Source: Cytobacillus luteolus (lineage in GTDB: Bacteria; Bacillota; Bacilli; Bacillales; Bacillaceae_L). Taken from it: DNA of 64,000 nt. The stretch covers positions 62,001-126,000 of the forward strand of contig NZ_JAGGKM010000004.1 of the NCBI RefSeq assembly GCF_017873715.1, written 5' to 3'. Within the stretch, counting starts at the first letter, position 1; every line of letters starts with the position of its first letter. This document shows, one piece after another, positions 62,260-64,000 of the stretch. The notes beneath the pieces were generated by a model. It was not told the DNA's origin and ran no database searches. It was given only the letters and a program-made list of their open reading frames with translations. The translations under genes and the position numbers were made by a program.

Positions 62260-62358
62260 TGTGGATAAACTTATACACATTTTCCATATTGATAATTATA
62301 GTTTTCTAAGATTTACCAACAACATATCAACAGGTTATCCACTTTTTTCTGTGGATAA
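62260..62358. promoter_or_regulatory. DnaA-box cluster upstream of sda
   Basis: Four nonamers: TGTGGATAA (62260-62268), TTATACACA (62271-62279), TTATCCACT (62335-62343) and TGTGGATAA (62350-62358). Three fit the TTATNCACA consensus exactly on one strand or the other. In B. subtilis, DnaA activates sda. The cluster ends 8 bases before the -35 box, so DnaA control is likely conserved. The rest of the 62.1-62.5 kb gap shows only the promoter and leader. Confidence 0.85.
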
Positions 62359-62366
62359 CAGAACGA

Positions 62367-62395
62367 TTGTTCTATACGTTTATTCATGATAGAGT
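62367..62395 (+). promoter_or_regulatory. sda promoter candidate
   Basis: -35 TTGTTC (62367-62372), 17-base spacer, -10 TAGAGT (62390-62395), just downstream of the DnaA boxes. Confidence 0.5.
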
Positions 62396-62516
62396 AAGGG
62401 TACAAGCATGACATAACCTACTATTGTATTTACATTATATAGATTTTAGAACTTATTTACCCCTTTAATATCAATAATTATTTTAGGAGGTGACTTGCCA
62501 AAAGTGGCAGGCCATT

Positions 62517-62657
62517 ATGAGAAAATTATCTGATGAATTGTTAATCGAATCATATTTTAAAGCAAGAGAATTAAGACTGAGCAGTGATTTCATCCTTTTG
62601 ATTGAGACAGAAATTAAACGTAGATCTTTATCACATAGAATTAGAGTATCATCTTAA
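62517..62657 (+). CDS. sda: Sporulation checkpoint inhibitor Sda
   Basis: Blocks KinA autophosphorylation so cells do not sporulate while replication is compromised. 46 residues, [20 protein letters not shown] to HRIRVSS, matching the helical-hairpin Sda. The ATG lies 26 bases after AGGAGGTGA, an unusually long gap containing a TGCCA-AAAG-TGGCA hairpin; no in-frame start exists at a standard distance except a GTG inside the ribosome site. See the related finding. Too short for a usual ORF cutoff. Confidence 0.93.
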   Translation: MRKLSDELLIESYFKARELRLSSDFILLIETEIKRRSLSHRIRVSS

Positions 62658-62681
62658 AGAGCCACTTACTGGCTCTTTTTT
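62656..62681. terminator. Bidirectional terminator sda/psd
   Basis: AAAGAGCCA / TGGCTCTTT stem, 5-base loop, followed by T-run on the plus strand. Confidence 0.88.
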
Positions 62682-63468
62682 ATTGCTCTTTTATAGTTCC
62701 AATCTTTTCTCCTACTTTGACTTCTGTTCCCTCTTTTAGAGTAGCTAAAGGCTGAAAACTGTTCTTTTCAAATAATAAAACAACTGTTGATCCAAATGTA
62801 AAATACGCAATTTCTTCACCTTTTGATAATGCCTCATTTTTATGAGTTGTTTCAATACTATTTACAAACATCGCACCCACTTTTACAATCGCCATATGCT
62901 GGCCACCCGGTTGCTTTACCTCAGTGATCGTTCGATAATTTTTCGATAGAGGGTCTTTTCCGTACTTTAACCCTAGTTTGTTGACCGGATAGGATTTGGT
63001 ACCAAGAGTCCATTGATTCGTTATTACTCCTGTTGTTGGGCTATGAATTCTATGGTAGTGACTTGGACTTAAATAGAGAAGGACAAATGTACCACCAATG
63101 TACTTTTGCAGTGCGTTGTCATCTCCTAACATCTCGCGAGCGGAATAGGGTTTAGCTTTCACTTCAATTATATTTTTTTCAGTGATTAGTCCATGTTTTT
63201 CAAATACAGCATCAACCGGACTTACTATGGAGTCTAATGATTGGTCTACTGGTCTGTTTCCTTCTTTAAGCTTTCGAATAAAAAAGCTATGTAAGGTATT
63301 ATAGTTATCCAACGTGCCTTCCATTTCATCTTGGTTAATTTTATAGGTGGATGCAAATGAAGGTATGATAAACGAACTGTATTTTGATTGAGCAAACTTT
63401 TTTAGAGCATTGGAGACGAAACGGTTATTTGTTAATTCGATTAGGAAACGATAAACATATGTAAGCAA
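62680..63468 (-). CDS. psd: Phosphatidylserine decarboxylase
   Basis: Makes phosphatidylethanolamine; membrane-associated, pyruvoyl enzyme. 262 residues with SPVDAVF (catalytic Asp), HYHRIHSP with the second His, and the self-cleavage motif FGST (usually LGST) giving beta and alpha chains near residue 227. TTG start with GGAGGAAG upstream. Sits between sda and the peptidase gene. Confidence 0.95.
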   Translation of the reverse strand: MLTYVYRFLIELTNNRFVSNALKKFAQSKYSSFIIPSFASTYKINQDEMEGTLDNYNTLHSFFIRKLKEGNRPVDQSLDSIVSPVDAVFEKHGLITEKNIIEVKAKPYSAREMLGDDNALQKYIGGTFVLLYLSPSHYHRIHSPTTGVITNQWTLGTKSYPVNKLGLKYGKDPLSKNYRTITEVKQPGGQHMAIVKVGAMFVNSIETTHKNEALSKGEEIAYFTFGSTVVLLFEKNSFQPLATLKEGTEVKVGEKIGTIKEQ

Positions 63469-63615
63469 TGAATCTTCCTCCTACAGGGCTTGAATCAGAT
63501 AGGTATACTTTTCCACGAGTGCTATTATAACACTTAGCTTGGATGTCTACTATTATTATTTCATTGGCTGTATAATTGATACCCCTTTTTATATATGTAG
63601 GTTTCACACTTACTT

Positions 63616-63743
63616 GTTGATTTTAGCCGAAGGCACTCGCTTTCCGCGGACGGTCCGTGAGCCTCCTCGTCGCGTTGCTCCTGCGGGGTCTCACTTTGAC
63701 GCGCTGCTCCCGCAGGAGTCTTGTGCCTTCGGCTGAAATCAAC
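63616..63743. repeat. Dispersed GC-rich palindromic element, copy 6
   Basis: Outer arms GTTGATTTTAGCCGAAGGCAC / GTGCCTTCGGCTGAAATCAAC (one G-T pair). Core CTCGCTTTCCGCGGACGGTCCGTGAG and CCTCCTCGTCG as in copies 2, 4 and 5, inner GTGAG/CTCAC. Confidence 0.92.
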
Positions 63744-63786
63744 ATAGTGTTAAAATTAACATTGACTTTAATTAGCCATATAAAAA

Positions 63787-63815
63787 AAGCACTTATCAAC
63801 TTAAGATAAGTGCTT
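63787..63815 (-). terminator. Terminator of the oligoendopeptidase gene
   Basis: AAGCACTTATC / GATAAGTGCTT stem, 7-base loop, then TTTTTTT on the minus strand. Confidence 0.88.
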
Positions 63816-63822
63816 TCCGTAA

Positions 63823-64000
63823 TTAGTTTGTGAGTGATAAGAATTCTTCTACGTCTTTTATTGATAGTTTGACTGCTTTGTCCCAGAATTCTGGTTGGGT
63901 TAGGTCTACTCCTAGGTGTTTTTGGGCTAGGTCTTCGACTGTCATGCTAGCAGTGTCTTTTAATAGTGCAATGTATTTTTCTTCGTAATCTGTACCTTCT
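63823..64000 (-). CDS. M3-family oligoendopeptidase (PepF-like), C-terminal part
   Basis: Only the last 59 codons are visible, ending VEEFLSLTN before TAA. The stretch EGTDYEEKYIALLKDTASM, with DLAQKHLGVDLTQPEFWDKA, is the usual C-terminus of M3B oligoendopeptidases. The active site (HExxH) lies beyond the window. Its own terminator follows. Confidence 0.75.
   Translation of the reverse strand, partial: EGTDYEEKYIALLKDTASMTVEDLAQKHLGVDLTQPEFWDKAVKLSIKDVEEFLSLTN

Noticed and set aside
62260-62358. Chromosomal replication origin
   Set aside because: DnaA boxes are present but dnaA, dnaN and an AT-rich unwinding region with them are absent; sda regulation explains the cluster.

Overview
The window reads as a chromosomal core segment of a low-GC, endospore-forming, naturally competent member of the Bacillaceae. 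The evidence is gene content and order: the sigA/dnaG region, glyQS, era-cdd-dgkA-ybeY-pgpH-phoH-yqfD-yqfC, floA-nfeD, rpsU-yqeY, the hrcA-grpE-dnaK-dnaJ operon, spoIIP-gpr, comEA-comEB-comEC and nadD-yqeK-rsfS follow the Bacillus subtilis yqf/yqe order closely. Sporulation genes (yqfC, yqfD, spoIIP, gpr, sda), a T-box, a CIRCE operator and Bacillus-type start sites support this. Nearly all genes are on the minus strand. I see no rRNA, tRNA, CRISPR, prophage or transposase gene.

Layout. 1-2.1 kb: zinc/manganese-type ABC transporter (permease cut by the window edge, ATPase) with a probable Zur-controlled promoter, then a YitT-family membrane protein. 2.2-9.6 kb: yqfT, DNA repair (nfo), cold-shock RNA helicase cshB, a VrrA-like repeat protein, ispH, Nif3/YqfO, trmK and cytochrome c550. 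The convergent ispH/yqfO gap holds nine tandem 52-bp palindromic units. 10-17 kb: an acyl-CoA dehydrogenase and an unknown membrane protein, then sigA, dnaG, a decayed yqxD pseudogene, ppsR and ccpN. 17-24 kb: glyS/glyQ under a glycine T-box, recO, yqzL, era, cdd, dgkA, ybeY. 24-33 kb: pgpH, phoH, yqfD, yqfC, an unknown gene downstream of floA/nfeD, yqeY, rpsU. 33-35.6 kb: flavin reductase, Na/Pi cotransporter, deoC. 35.8-44.2 kb: heat-shock operon hrcA-grpE-dnaK-dnaJ-prmA-rsmE-mtaB with promoter and CIRCE. 44-52 kb: hemW, lepA, yqxA, spoIIP, gpr, rpsT, holA, yqzM. 52-57 kb: comEC, comEB, comEA, comER. 57-62 kb: yqeM, rsfS, yqeK, nadD, yhbY, aroE, yqeH, yqeG. 62-64 kb: sda behind a DnaA-box cluster, psd, and the C-terminus of an M3 oligoendopeptidase.

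The genes cover information processing (primase, sigma factor, polymerase delta subunit, ribosome assembly GTPases Era/YqeH/LepA, RNase YbeY, silencing factor RsfS), protein folding, membrane lipid and isoprenoid steps (psd, dgkA, ispH), nucleotide salvage, DNA uptake, and sporulation checkpoints.

I found no clear-cut new defence or biosynthetic system. The least explained material is structural: the 52-bp tandem palindromic array; six dispersed GC-rich palindromes whose outer arms differ between copies yet stay complementary; a terminator-like hairpin whose 3' arm is the yqfC ribosome binding site; and the unusual translation start region of sda with a possible overlapping upstream ORF. All assignments come from reading the sequence and from memory of the families; no search was run.
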